Source: Nostoc sp. S4
Lineage (GTDB): Bacteria; Cyanobacteriota; Cyanobacteriia; Cyanobacteriales; Nostocaceae
NCBI GenBank assembly: GCA_029379225.1
Contig: JAQYWR010000007.1
Span: 1-64,000 of the forward strand
Direction of reading: 5' to 3'
Length of the DNA stretch: 64,000 nucleotides
In this document: piece by piece, positions 1-9,239 of the stretch
Position numbering within the stretch: the first letter of the stretch is position 1
How the letters are laid out: each line of letters starts with the position of its first letter
Position numbers and translations under genes: made by a program
Notes under the pieces: generated by a model
What the model saw: the letters and a program-made list of their open reading frames with translations, nothing else
Database searches by the model: none
What the model was told of the DNA's origin: nothing

Positions 1-870
1 ATAATTCTCTGTCTCGCCCTTCTTTACTTCCTCAATATTAGACCTGAATCCTTACATTTGTCATTAGTCATTAGACTTCTTGCAAAAGTAGGGAAAAGGG
101 TAAGGGGGAAAGGGGAAAGGAATAATAAAAAACATGAGTCCCTTTAATCTTTCCCCGAGTCCCACCTCTTGCAAAAATTACTATTGCAAGAGGTCTATTA
201 GTCATTTGTCATTGGTCAGTTGTACTGAGCGTACCCCTGCTCTAAAGCAAGCTAGCAAGAGCGTCTTTGTTAGGAAAAGCCAAACTATTGATTATTAATT
301 CTTGCGTCTTTCCATCTACCCGACTTTTTATTTCAAATGTTAGTGACTACCAAAGAATAAATTACTCACAAAAATCAACAGTCCAAATTTTAATAGTAAT
401 GATAAGTAGAACAATGTGGAAAAACAAAACTATATCAAGAAAAATTAAATAGGCTTAAACCCTCTTTCCTCCTGTTTTCTGCCTCCTGTCCCCTGCCTCA
501 TCCCAACAATAAATATTCACACCGACCTACTTAATGATTATAAAAAATAAATAGGTGCTTATCCCCTCAGTTCTCCATAAAAAACCCTGCACTCTATAAT
601 AAAATTAAGGTGCGCGCTCGGAATTAATAAAAATTTTTTATGCATTTTCAACGTTTAATAATCTGTTTTTTCATGAAGTAATTCTTTCAGAATCTTTCAA
701 CAGACTTGGTAAAGTGTCCATCTGCATCCACAGTTAAATTTGTGGGCTAATTTTACTAGTAATATCAAAATTTTTTTCCAGATATTAGCAGCTTTGAGAT
801 TTGTAAGATACTACATATGTGGATGTATTTCTAATATAAATTGTCGGGCTACGAGAATCATTGAATGCTG
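1..870. other. Intergenic region, no convincing gene
   Basis: I see no credible coding region on either strand. A 61-codon open frame at 267-452 has no ribosome-binding site, a biased Lys/Ile/Asn composition and no recognisable motif. The region holds repeated 'cattagtcatt' and 'gggaaagg' runs and one perfect hairpin (164-194). It lies downstream of the leftward glutathione S-transferase gene. Confidence 0.6.
164..194. repeat. Perfect inverted repeat, 11-bp arms
   Basis: The arms ACCTCTTGCAA (164-174) and TTGCAAGAGGT (184-194) are perfect reverse complements around a 9-nt loop. No T-run follows, so it is not an obvious terminator. A half copy of the same words ('cttcttgcaaaag') lies about 95 bp to the left, which suggests a dispersed intergenic repeat word. 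Confidence 0.6.
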
Positions 871-1500
871 TTAGGCGAAGTCGTACTTACCTCCACGTTC
901 AAGGGCACTTTTGTAAGCAGGTCGTGCATGAATGCGCTCAACAAATTCCTTAATCTTTGGTCGGTTTGAGACGAGTTCGGCTTCCATAGCGACTATTTCC
1001 AAAGGAAAGCTCATTTGAATATCAGCGGCGGTGAATTCTTCGCCTACAAACCACGTACTTTTACCAAGTTCACTTTCTACGTAGTCAAAGTGAAGCTTGA
1101 TTTGAGGTGCGATAAATGTGTCGTTCGCACTGCTGTTACCTGCCCCAAAACGATTGAAGATGAGATTCATCACCAGAGGTGGCATTGCCGAGCCTTCAGC
1201 GTAATGCAGCCAATAAGTGTAACGCAGACGCTCTGCCGTACCAGATGGCGGGATTAGGCGACCATTGCCGTAACGACCTATTATGTATTCGATGATAGCC
1301 CCCGACTCAGCAACCGTCTGTTGTCCATCTGTAATTACTGGTGACTTGCCGAGCGGATGGACTTCACGGAGTGATGCAGGTGCCAGCATCGTCTTTTGGT
1401 CGCGTTCGTAAAACTTGATTTCGTATTCAATACCTAATTCTTCAAGCAGCCATAGCACGCGTTGCGAACGCGAGTTGTTGAGATGATGGACAACGATCAT
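871..1500 (-). CDS. Glutathione S-transferase, GTT1-like
   Basis: A 209-aa soluble protein of normal GST length. The N-terminal thioredoxin-like domain (about residues 1-80) opens with 'MIVVHHLNNSRSQRVLWLLE', the pattern of the fungal/bacterial GTT1-like class. The Ser/Asn-Ser-Arg stretch near residue 10 is the likely glutathione-activating site, and 'ESGAIIEYI' (about residues 65-73) is the conserved glutathione gamma-glutamyl contact. The C-terminal half is the all-helical domain. It would conjugate glutathione to electrophiles or reduce peroxides in the cytosol; the substrate cannot be told from sequence. It stands alone with long non-coding flanks and no clear Shine-Dalgarno sequence. The family is confident, the precise role is not. 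Confidence 0.9.
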   Translation of the reverse strand: MIVVHHLNNSRSQRVLWLLEELGIEYEIKFYERDQKTMLAPASLREVHPLGKSPVITDGQQTVAESGAIIEYIIGRYGNGRLIPPSGTAERLRYTYWLHYAEGSAMPPLVMNLIFNRFGAGNSSANDTFIAPQIKLHFDYVESELGKSTWFVGEEFTAADIQMSFPLEIVAMEAELVSNRPKIKEFVERIHARPAYKSALERGGKYDFA

Positions 1501-2096
1501 ATATAGTTATTTTTTCACAATAGGGTTACTAGTACCTCTGCCTTGTCAGTCACGCATTCAAAAGTCAAAAGTTTAGATTGAGCGAAGTCTCAAAACAATT
1601 ATATTTTCGGCTTTTGCGCTATTTTTTAGACACGAAGTAGCTGACCGCAGGGTATGGTCTGTTTATTTCCACGCCCACCGTACTAGGAGGTTTTCATCAT
1701 CTCAAGGTATCATCAGTTTCCCTACTCTTCATCTATCTGGTGGTTTGTCTTAGGTATTAGATAGAGGTAAATCGAGTGATTAGCAATTGCTCATAATATG
1801 GACTATGAAACGAACGAGGTTTAATGAAATGTTATAAACTTCTTGTCAGATGACATTCTCATAAAATTGATTTCTCAAAATAATAGCGCTCACCTCAATG
1901 CAGGCAAGCGCTATTATTTTATTTCAATTCTGAAATAAAATATAGTTAAATTAGAGGCCGATCGATTTCTTGCTTGTAATTGCAGTATATTCATTTCTAA
2001 TTCCTTTTTTCATCCACTTGAACAATTAAGCTAAAGTTTGAAAGTAGAATACTAATTTGATAAGGTAAAGGAGTAAACGGCTTGTAGCTGCGACCA
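1501..2096. other. Intergenic region between divergent genes
   Basis: No gene is seen in this stretch between the leftward GST gene and the rightward SLH gene. Its main structure is a long perfect hairpin at 1877-1920, listed separately. Confidence 0.6.
1877..1920. repeat. Perfect 14-bp inverted repeat (hairpin)
   Basis: The arms AAAATAATAGCGCT (1877-1890) and AGCGCTATTATTTT (1907-1920) enclose a 16-nt loop. The A/T ends would give a U-tract in either direction, so the form is that of a bidirectional intrinsic terminator. However, it sits between two divergent genes, where no transcript is expected to end. It could serve an unannotated small RNA or be a dispersed palindrome. Confidence 0.6.
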
Positions 2097-2474
2097 ATGT
2101 TTAAGATGTCATCAATTGCTGGCTTACTCCCATTCGCCACCCTTACAACTACCTTGGCACTAGCAGCAATTATTTCCGATCCATCAAAAACTCTGTCACA
2201 AACACCAAACGACGGACGCAACATACTTCCTCAGGCAGGTTGCTTATCTGGGTATCCCGATGACACATATCGAGGTTCGCGCCCAGTTACGCGCTATGAA
2301 TTTGCTGCTGGTTTAAATACGTGCCTAAATCAGCTAAATCAACTTATTCCCGCTAACAGAGCGGATTTAGCAACGAAGGAAGATTTAGAAATTTTGCTCA
2401 AACGACAGAGCCAATTAAACCAACAACTTCGAGAACTCAACGAGCGAGTTGACACTTCACCTGCTACAAAATAA
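2097..2474 (+). CDS. Short SLH-domain protein, possibly truncated porin N-terminus
   Basis: A 125-aa protein. Residues about 48-75 carry the second half of an S-layer-homology motif (GCLSGYPDDTYRG, then RYEFAAGLNTCL), followed by a coiled coil (about 82-120: ATKEDLEILL, QSQLNQQL). In cyanobacteria this SLH-plus-coiled-coil block normally forms the periplasmic, peptidoglycan-binding N-terminus of roughly 500-aa outer-membrane iron-uptake-type porins. Here the first half of the SLH repeat and the whole beta-barrel are absent. The hydrophobic N-terminus (residues 5-25) could act as a signal peptide. It is either a genuine short SLH protein or the remains of a porin gene. An alternative start is Met4. 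No clear ribosome-binding site is visible. Confidence 0.6.
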   Translation: MFKMSSIAGLLPFATLTTTLALAAIISDPSKTLSQTPNDGRNILPQAGCLSGYPDDTYRGSRPVTRYEFAAGLNTCLNQLNQLIPANRADLATKEDLEILLKRQSQLNQQLRELNERVDTSPATK

Positions 2475-2485
2475 GCAATCGGGCA

Positions 2486-2914
2486 TCATTGTTTTTCGGC
2501 GCAACCTTCTAAAACTTTATTCCCCAGGATAAAAATTGCCGAGTAGGGATACTCTCGGTCTGACATACCATCGCTACAGGCATCTACTTTTTTGATCATT
2601 AAGATATTGTTGCCTTTGCCCTTAAGTCGGTAGACTCGCACCAAGTCTGCGGGACGTGCCTGTGCTTTTAGCGGTGCAACATAGGGGAAGGTTTGCTTTT
2701 GTACATCTGGTGAAGTGTAGACAATTCCCCTCTTGGTTACAGTAACATTCCAAAAGGGTTCTGTACCGCTAGCGATGAATTCTTCACTACTAACAGTTTG
2801 TGCAACATTAAGACTATTTTTAGTAATAGATGATTCATTGGCACTACTGGCATTGTTAGCTAATAAGCTAGCGTCAAATAACAGCAGAGTAACACAACAG
2901 ATGAAAGCTTTCAT
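2486..2914 (-). CDS. Secreted conserved protein, COG3650-like
   Basis: A 142-aa protein with an N-terminal signal peptide (MKAFICCVTLLLFDASLLANNASS; CC at residues 6-7 lies inside the hydrophobic core). The hallmark is 'FIASGTEPFWNVTV' at about residues 45-58, the SGTEPFW signature of small secreted or lipoprotein-like proteins grouped in COG3650, followed by a beta-rich domain. Two cysteines near the C-terminus (DAC and EGC) could pair in the periplasm. The function of the family is unknown to me. The gene converges on the SLH gene with an 11-bp gap. The fold assignment is moderately sure. Confidence 0.7.
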   Translation of the reverse strand: MKAFICCVTLLLFDASLLANNASSANESSITKNSLNVAQTVSSEEFIASGTEPFWNVTVTKRGIVYTSPDVQKQTFPYVAPLKAQARPADLVRVYRLKGKGNNILMIKKVDACSDGMSDREYPYSAIFILGNKVLEGCAEKQ

Positions 2915-3043
2915 GTATGGAGAATCTATAATAATTTACTGGACAAGATATCATATCTATTTTTTTAGCTGCGGTGGTGGCTAAAGCATATTACCCAAGA
3001 CTAGGTACGCTGATTTTTCGTTGTTTGATCGCCAATACGTCAA

Positions 3044-4231
3044 TTAAGCTGCTTTTGAAAGTTGCTTATCCAAACGACGAAACAAAAACAGCCAAAGAGG
3101 TAGGGAACTGTTAATTGCAATTAGTCGCACTAAATGACCAGTTGTGACGATTTCAACATTATGATTTAATGTCAAAGAAACTAGAATCATTTCTGCTGAG
3201 CCTCCTGGTGCTGTGACTAAAAGACAAGTTAACCAGTCCCAAGAAGTTAGTTTCATGGCAAGTATAGCAGCGATCGCTCCGGTTGCGAGGGTCATGATCA
3301 CAGACATCAAAGCATAGCCGACAGTCCGCTTGGTAAAGTTGGGTTTGTCTCCCCAATATTCACCAATAGTAATTCCCAGCAGCATTTGACCGAATAAGTT
3401 AATTAAAGGTGGCGGACTAAAGCTAATATCACTGACAAAAGGCAGTGAATTTAGCAAAGGATTAAACCCCATACCAATCAATAATGCACCAAAAAAATCG
3501 CCAGCGGGAATTTTGAATAATATAGCCGCGTAAACTACTAATGCAGTAATTAGGAGTACCAATACGAGTAGTCCTAGTTGAGATGGCTCGAAATTGAGTA
3601 AAGCACTTTTGACAGGTGATATTTGCACATTCCAGTAATTACCAACTAAGGTTCTAGCGATGAAGGGAAATAGAAAAACTACTGAGGTAACGCGAATCGC
3701 TTGAACTAAAGCAACCAAGGTAACATCTTTATTGTAATCAGCTGCGATCGCTGCCATAATTCCTACACCACCTGGAACTGTGGCTAGCATTGCTGTCAAT
3801 AGGTTGGTTTTGCTCAGGCGTGAGTAAATATAACCAATACAACTGCCGCACAAGAGCAGAAATAAGGTGAGAAAAGTAAAGATAGGAATATTAGAAGCAA
3901 CATTAGTTAGATTAACGTGAGCATTGGAAGCGCCTACAGTTAAGCCGACAAGTGCCATTCCAACTTTTCTGGCGGTGCGATTAGGTTTGAGAGAATATTC
4001 ATAGAAAACTCGATATCCTTGCAGAACCACTGTACCAGCTACAATCCCAGCAAATATCCAAGCAATTCCACCAATTTGAAAGTTTGCTAGGAGTATGCCC
4101 ACAGGCAACGCTAGAAGTATTTCCAAGGCAAGGACAATTGGTTGTTTTACAAATAACTGTTGTTTGGTTACAGTCAGATTTTTATAAGTGTGTTCTTTTA
4201 GCTGAGGAGCAATACTGACCCTTTGATTCAT
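3044..4231 (-). CDS. AbrB-family (PF05145-like) multispanning membrane protein
   Basis: A 395-aa integral membrane protein with about ten hydrophobic segments in two related halves. Each half carries a glycine-rich turn: 'ATVPGGVGIMAAIAADY' at about residue 150 and 'VTAPGGSAEMILVSL' at about residue 340. The internally duplicated PGG-(V/S)-(G/A) pattern is typical of the AbrB/YkjA-like family (COG3180), sometimes misnamed 'ammonia monooxygenase'. Here AbrB is the membrane family, not the AbrB transition-state regulator. The transported substrate is unknown. It is monocistronic, with about 500 bp of non-coding DNA upstream. Confidence 0.85.
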   Translation of the reverse strand: MNQRVSIAPQLKEHTYKNLTVTKQQLFVKQPIVLALEILLALPVGILLANFQIGGIAWIFAGIVAGTVVLQGYRVFYEYSLKPNRTARKVGMALVGLTVGASNAHVNLTNVASNIPIFTFLTLFLLLCGSCIGYIYSRLSKTNLLTAMLATVPGGVGIMAAIAADYNKDVTLVALVQAIRVTSVVFLFPFIARTLVGNYWNVQISPVKSALLNFEPSQLGLLVLVLLITALVVYAAILFKIPAGDFFGALLIGMGFNPLLNSLPFVSDISFSPPPLINLFGQMLLGITIGEYWGDKPNFTKRTVGYALMSVIMTLATGAIAAILAMKLTSWDWLTCLLVTAPGGSAEMILVSLTLNHNVEIVTTGHLVRLIAINSSLPLWLFLFRRLDKQLSKAA

Positions 4232-4750
4232 CGATAATAAGCTTTTTTATTAATTTAATACTTATATGAATTTTAACTCATAATTTATTTTGGCTCTGAC
4301 AAGGAATTGCAGCAAAAGTAATGTAGACGCCCTAACTCTCAAAAACAAGCGTAAGATTATTTTACTTCTAAATTTACCAATAATGACGCCTCAGCAAAGC
4401 ATCTTTGGTCAGAATTGTTAATAATCACTCCTTGATTATTGAGTGCTATTCAAACTTTGTGTTGACCAGTCACCATGTGAATAGCGGCAGAAGTTATAGT
4501 CTTGGTTAATAAATAGTCATTAATTAGACAAGTTTTAGTTAATTATCAGTTAAGTTCAGGATGACTGTAATTTATAGAGTGTAAGACGCTATGACTAAAT
4601 AACAATGCTATTTAACTAGTATCAAAGTTTGATATTATCCCAGTAGTTTCTCTATAGAGGAATGATGGCACGGGGGATGTTGGGTTTTGCTGTTGCTCAA
4701 CCCAACCTACTTTTATTGTTAACTGAATTGGTGAATTCACCAATTCTTAT
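4232..4750. other. Intergenic region with a TTGGGTT palindrome
   Basis: There is no gene here. At 4679-4706 the arms GTTGGGTT and AACCCAAC form an 8-bp stem with a 12-nt loop. The same TTGGGTT palindrome word recurs at 58494-58532. The rest is A/T-rich upstream DNA of the AbrB-family gene. Confidence 0.55.
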
Positions 4751-5086
4751 TTAATCTTCATCAAGCGCCGGGAAAGCTTCCTCAAATTGCCACAATCTAT
4801 CTTTATTTTCAACGAACCAAATACGAGTTTCGGGAGTTAATTGACTCCAAACGTCGTCAGCAGGAACATGAGGAGATGCATATTGGTACTGCTTACCAAG
4901 TGATTTGAGATTGTCCGCTACATCACTGGGAATTCCGAACTGTTCCCAGTCAATTTTTATATTTCTTCCCGAAACTCCCGCTGTGGGATCGAAAATTATT
5001 TGTGCAGATCTGACTAAATCAGCAAAGTGTTTTGGTTGAAGTTTAGTGATTTCCTGAACAAGTGATTCGTTATGCTCTTGAGACAT
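4751..5086 (-). CDS. Hypothetical protein, 111 aa
   Basis: I do not recognise this family. It is a soluble, acidic 111-residue protein without a signal peptide or membrane segment. It has a predicted helical start (HNESLVQEITKLQPKHFADL) and a tryptophan-rich end (VWSQL, WFVENKDRLWQFEEAF). Its balanced amino-acid composition and lack of repeats argue for a real gene. Non-coding DNA flanks both sides and no ribosome-binding site is evident. Confidence 0.6.
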   Translation of the reverse strand: MSQEHNESLVQEITKLQPKHFADLVRSAQIIFDPTAGVSGRNIKIDWEQFGIPSDVADNLKSLGKQYQYASPHVPADDVWSQLTPETRIWFVENKDRLWQFEEAFPALDED

Positions 5087-5578
5087 TGTACTAGCAGTGG
5101 TGAAGATGAGTGGTGTATCAAATCAGTCAACAATTAATAGTTAACAGTAAATAGTTTTTCAGTTGTGAGTTATAAATCACTTATCAGTGAATACTATTAA
5201 CCCACTGATAACATTTTTCCATTCTCAACTCCAACTTTGATAATTAATAACTGATAACTGATTTTTGGACTTACTGCCAGAGATTTTTATCCCAATATGT
5301 TTTAGTTTAGCGCAAGGCTGCTAAGTTAATTATGACTAAAATTATAGATTAGGGATTAAGTGTTGGGCAGAATTCTGATTCTAATCCCTATGCCCCTAAT
5401 CTACACTGTGCTTCTCTACGAGACGCACTCGCACTCGCCCCGCTTCTCTAGGAGAGGCTGACGCTCGTTCGCGTAGCGTCTCCGGCAGGAGAGGACTCGC
5501 TACCGCTTCTCTACCAGACGCGCAAGGGACGCTAATGCCAACGCTAATGTGGAGGTTCCGAGTTCCCCAGTTCCTATT
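5087..5578. other. Intergenic region carrying a palindromic repeat element
   Basis: There is no gene. The left part has 'taatagttaacagt/ttaataactgataactg' type intergenic words. The right part (about 5411-5545) is a cluster of the 'cttctctacgagacgc / gcgtagcgtctc' family of cyanobacterial palindromes, listed separately. Confidence 0.6.
5411..5545. repeat. Cyanobacterial 'gcgtagcgtctc' palindromic repeat, copy 1
   Basis: The stretch is a G/C-rich string of short palindromic words ('cttctctacgagacgc', 'gttcgcgtagcgtctcc'). The part at 5457-5544 is nearly identical to 49994-50078, which lies inside the truncated hsdR frame; both share 'tcgctaccgcttctctacca' and 'caagggacgctaatgcca'. This marks it as a dispersed mobile or repetitive element. 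Confidence 0.75.
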
Positions 5579-6934
5579 TTAGTGACGAGTGTAGGAACGC
5601 TCAAAGAAAGTTTTGAATCTCTGAGCCATAGCGGATATTGCAACTGCCGCTACAGAAACCGATATTGCTGCTATTTTGATTCTAGAATCATCTGCAAGTA
5701 TCGCTACAGCCGCGAAAGCGATCGCCACACCTATACAGCTTTGTTTTAATCTATTTGTCAACTGATAAGCTTGATTGCAGGAATGACAAATAAGTGTATG
5801 TTGCGAGAATCGGTCTAACGTAATCAACTTTTGGTCGCACTCGCTATTACCGATATTTTTGGAGGAGGTATAACCTTGATAAAACGGCAAAGATGACCCA
5901 AATTTATCTAGCCATTTGCGATACTCAACCACAAGAGTATCAGATGTTTTGAGTGGTAAATATACATCTTTGAGGTTTTGTCCCAAACGCTCAATTTGTG
6001 CTTTTTGTTCAACAACTAACTGCAAATCCCCTTCCAAGACTTTGTTTCGTATCAAGATGTGCTCTAACCAGGGAGGCATCAGCTTGATTTTTTGGCTATA
6101 AGAGTTACTATAATTTCTGATTAGAATCCGACATCTATTCTTACTTAGTGGAATTGAATATAAGGCTGTGCCTCCAAACCTACCTTGCTGCTCATCAACA
6201 AATCTATAAACAATCAAATTAGGAGCAATGAAATCTAATGTAATCCAAGGTTGATTGGCTGTATTTTTTCGTCGCCACCTTCCCTTAATTCCCTGAATAT
6301 TGCTGTCAATAGCTTCTATTTCCAACGGTTGAGCATCTTTTCTAATTCCGATGACGCCATCATGGCTGATTGGAACGTGAGCCGGGTCAATAATGTTTTC
6401 AATAAAATAGCTTTGGTCGTAAGGTAGGTCGCGTACATAATCTAAGTTGAAACACTCTGGCTTTTCCCAATCTGATAAAGAGGGAATTAGCTCATCAATA
6501 GCCGTTTGGGCTTCTCCTGCCCACATCCAAATGATACCTTGACGTTCCAAGACTTTAAAGGATGACACGCAAGCATTTGCTGGAATTTTTGCATCGGTTG
6601 GTAACTGAGGAATATGCAGACATTGACCATTATTACCAAACTGCCAACCGTGGTATAAGCACTCTATTTTGCCGTCAATTATTTGTCCATCAGAAAGTCT
6701 AGCTGCACGGTGCGGACAACGATCGGTTAAACAGATAAGCTGTCCATTTTGGTCTTTGAATAAAACGAAAGGTTCATCATATAAGAAAAAGCTATAAGGG
6801 CGGTTGGCAGGTAAGTCTTGCACGAAGATAACGGCATACCAGCATTGCCTCCAGTTAAATTCTTGCTTATTCTCAAGTTTGTTAATGGTAGAAGTTGGTG
6901 GTGTGGCCTGTAGTGTCTCTGTTTTTGATGACAT
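5579..6934 (-). CDS. Rieske non-haem iron oxygenase, PaO/Tic55-like
   Basis: A 451-aa protein. The Rieske [2Fe-2S] motif is present as CPHR (about residue 73) and CLYHGW (about residue 92), that is C-x-H and C-x2-H. The mononuclear iron site appears as 'ENIIDPAHVPISH' (about residues 178-190; D-x2-H-x4-H). The C-terminal part carries CHSC (about residue 383), the thioredoxin-sensitive CxxC seen in the pheophorbide a oxygenase/Tic55/PTC52 group, followed by two hydrophobic helices (about 395-440) that would anchor it in the thylakoid or plasma membrane. This group hydroxylates chlorophyll-related or other hydrophobic rings; the substrate here is unknown. The start is supported by GGAGA 6-7 nt upstream. 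It is monocistronic. Confidence 0.9.
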   Translation of the reverse strand: MSSKTETLQATPPTSTINKLENKQEFNWRQCWYAVIFVQDLPANRPYSFFLYDEPFVLFKDQNGQLICLTDRCPHRAARLSDGQIIDGKIECLYHGWQFGNNGQCLHIPQLPTDAKIPANACVSSFKVLERQGIIWMWAGEAQTAIDELIPSLSDWEKPECFNLDYVRDLPYDQSYFIENIIDPAHVPISHDGVIGIRKDAQPLEIEAIDSNIQGIKGRWRRKNTANQPWITLDFIAPNLIVYRFVDEQQGRFGGTALYSIPLSKNRCRILIRNYSNSYSQKIKLMPPWLEHILIRNKVLEGDLQLVVEQKAQIERLGQNLKDVYLPLKTSDTLVVEYRKWLDKFGSSLPFYQGYTSSKNIGNSECDQKLITLDRFSQHTLICHSCNQAYQLTNRLKQSCIGVAIAFAAVAILADDSRIKIAAISVSVAAVAISAMAQRFKTFFERSYTRH

Positions 6935-7105
6935 AGTTTTCTCCAGGTTTTTAGAATTTTATACCTTAAAATCAGCAAATTATTAGTCCCTGAGATAGAA
7001 TTTTTCTCAGATAAAACTTTAAAAATTAACAATGTAAATGCCCTGAAATCTTTCTATTTAGTTACGAACATTTGATTAACTAACATATTGCATCTTTTAC
7101 CTCAG

Positions 7106-7471
7106 CTACTCATTTTCGATCAGAACTGTAACCACGGCGATCGCAATCAACATTTCGTCATTTCGATCGTTGAGTTCTGGAATCGCTCGCCCTTGAACTA
7201 CCATCCCCCCAGATTCTAGAGTCAGAGTTTTTTGACCAAATGGCAGTACAGCTAGTACTTCCTCTGGCCTAACTTTTTCTGGATATGGTACTGCTACTTG
7301 AACTTCAACAATCATTTGATTAGGATTACTCAAACCAGCCACTTCCCAAACACCAGGTAAAGCATTATGAGCGATCGCATTGCGTACTGCCCTAGATGCT
7401 GCTACTGTTGGTTCTTGTCCATGCTGATCTACTCCCATCCCCATTTCAATTATCAATCGTTTACGCGCCAT
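7106..7471 (-). CDS. Lin0512-family protein
   Basis: A 121-aa protein starting 'MARKRLIIEMGMGVDQHGQE', the typical opening of the Lin0512 family (PF09585/TIGR02058). These are small proteins of unknown function with a repeated alpha/beta layout. I chose the ATG at 7471 rather than the in-frame ATG at 7495 because a full Shine-Dalgarno sequence (GGAGG) lies 5-6 nt upstream of it, and because family members begin at this residue. It is divergent from trmFO with about 200 bp between them. The family is known only by sequence; no reaction is assigned. Confidence 0.85.
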   Translation of the reverse strand: MARKRLIIEMGMGVDQHGQEPTVAASRAVRNAIAHNALPGVWEVAGLSNPNQMIVEVQVAVPYPEKVRPEEVLAVLPFGQKTLTLESGGMVVQGRAIPELNDRNDEMLIAIAVVTVLIENE

Positions 7472-7676
7472 TGCAACCTCCGACAAATTTTGCACCTTGC
7501 GTCTACAAGCAATTTTAAGCGTACAGTATTGTTCAGATGTATCAACTAAATGTTAGAAGGACGCTCTAAATTTTTGACGAAAAACACGATTCAGCCACAC
7601 CAGCTCGCATGTTGCGTTAGGCTGAAGCCATAACACGCTACTACTTAAGATTTACTTTATAAATAATCTCTTAACT

Positions 7677-8990
7677 ATGGAAAAACAACCGATACAAGTA
7701 ATTGGAGGTGGACTAGCTGGGACAGAAGCAGCTTGGCAAATAGCCCAAGCTGGAGTACCAGTGATTTTATATGAAATGCGTCCAAAGCGCTTTAGTCCTG
7801 CTCATCATACAGAACATTTAGCAGAATTAGTGTGTAGTAATTCCTTTGGGGCAATGGCAAGCGATCGCGCTGCTGGTTTGTTGCACGAAGAATTACGCCA
7901 ACTTGGTTCGATTGTAATTTCCAAAGCTGATGAACACGCCGTTCCTGCTGGTGGGGCGCTAGCGGTAGATCGGGGACAATTTGGTCAAGATTTGACTCAA
8001 ACTTTATCCAGTCATCCTTTAATTGAATTCCGCCGGGGTGAAGTGCAAGCTATTGGTGAGGGAATTGTCGTTTTAGCAACCGGGCCTTTAACCAGTCCTG
8101 ATTTAGCAGAAGATTTGCGCCGCTTTACGGGGATGGAATACCTCAGCTTTTTTGATGCAGCTAGCCCGATTATCGTCGGAGAATCGATTAACCGCGACAT
8201 TGCCTTTATGGCATCACGTTATGACAAAGGTGAAGCTGCCTATCTCAACTGCCCAATGAATAAACAGCAGTATCTACAGTTTCGAGAAGAACTGTGCAAA
8301 GCTGAACAAACAGAACTCAAAGATTTTGAACGGGAAACGGCAAAATTTTTTGAAGCCTGTCTACCCATTGAAGAACTAGCACAGCGGGGAGAAGACACCA
8401 TGCGTTATGGCCCCCTGAAGCCAGTGGGTTTATCGGATAGTCGCACCGACGAACGTTTTTATGCTGTAGTGCAGTTGCGCCAAGAAGATAAAGCTGGTCA
8501 ACTTTGGAACATGGTAGGATTCCAAACTAATTTGCGCTGGGGCGAACAAAAGCGCATATTTCAGTTAATTCCCGGTTTGGAAAAAGCTGAATTTGTGCGG
8601 CTGGGAGTCATGCACCGCAACACCTTTATTAATGCTCCTCAGTTGATGTATCCTACTTTGCAATTTAAAGGGCGTCCAACTTTATTCGCTGCCGGACAGT
8701 TAATTGGTACTGAAGGCTACACCGCAGCCGCAGCCGGTGGTTGCTTAGCGGGAATTAACGCAGCGCGGCTAGCTTTGGGTAAACAACCATTGACTTTACC
8801 ACCAACAACAATGATGGGGGCGCTATTTGAATTTATTAGTTCCGCTGCGCCCAAACACTTCCAACCAATACCGCCCAACTTTGGGATTTTTCCGGAATTA
8901 GGTGTGAAAATCAAAAATAAACAAGAGCGTTATGGACGTTATCGCGATCGCTCTTTGGCTGACTTGGCAAACTGGAAAGCTAATAATTAA
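7677..8990 (+). CDS. trmFO: Methylenetetrahydrofolate-tRNA (uracil-54-C5) methyltransferase TrmFO
   Basis: A 437-aa flavoprotein of normal family length that makes ribothymidine at position 54 of the tRNA T-loop, using methylene-tetrahydrofolate as carbon donor and FADH2 as reductant. The dinucleotide-binding motif '[16 protein letters not shown]' is at residues 8-23. The family signature '[13 protein letters not shown]' (about residues 48-60) is present, and a second FAD contact, '[12 protein letters not shown]', is near residue 345. The C-terminal '[15 protein letters not shown]' is also typical. No Shine-Dalgarno sequence is evident. It is monocistronic, and its 3' end converges on the glycosyltransferase. 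Confidence 0.97.
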   Translation: MEKQPIQVIGGGLAGTEAAWQIAQAGVPVILYEMRPKRFSPAHHTEHLAELVCSNSFGAMASDRAAGLLHEELRQLGSIVISKADEHAVPAGGALAVDRGQFGQDLTQTLSSHPLIEFRRGEVQAIGEGIVVLATGPLTSPDLAEDLRRFTGMEYLSFFDAASPIIVGESINRDIAFMASRYDKGEAAYLNCPMNKQQYLQFREELCKAEQTELKDFERETAKFFEACLPIEELAQRGEDTMRYGPLKPVGLSDSRTDERFYAVVQLRQEDKAGQLWNMVGFQTNLRWGEQKRIFQLIPGLEKAEFVRLGVMHRNTFINAPQLMYPTLQFKGRPTLFAAGQLIGTEGYTAAAAGGCLAGINAARLALGKQPLTLPPTTMMGALFEFISSAAPKHFQPIPPNFGIFPELGVKIKNKQERYGRYRDRSLADLANWKANN

Positions 8991-9131
8991 TCGGTATAGG
9001 GTTGGGAGCGCTCTCTCAAGAGTGCCTAGTGATTTTATGTCCGGTTAAAGACTTATCATTAAGACCGCAGTTCTTGCAGGGAGCAGAGGGAAATCAGGTT
9101 TCCTGGTTTTTACACAGATGCAATAATCATA

Positions 9132-9239
9132 AGGGATTAGCCCGACATGATATGACAAATAAAAAATATCCGACTGTTTACAGTCAACAGTCATCACTCA
9201 TCAACTTCAAACGGAATAATTTATTTGTTAGAGTTCTCT
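9132..9239. mobile_element. MITE-like element, copy 1
   Basis: The core contains 'aataaaaaatatcc' (left) and 'ggaataatttatt...gagttctct' (right), which are imperfect reverse complements of each other. The interior 'cagtcaacagtcatcactca' matches copy 3 at 55107-55192, so the two copies are about 85% alike by eye but inverted. The left boundary is uncertain (9132 or about 9149). The right terminal repeat overlaps the 3' end of the glycosyltransferase gene. Confidence 0.55.

Noticed and set aside
267..452. 61-codon plus-strand open frame
   Set aside because: There is no ribosome-binding site, the composition is Lys/Ile/Asn-biased and no motif is recognised, in a repeat-rich intergenic stretch.
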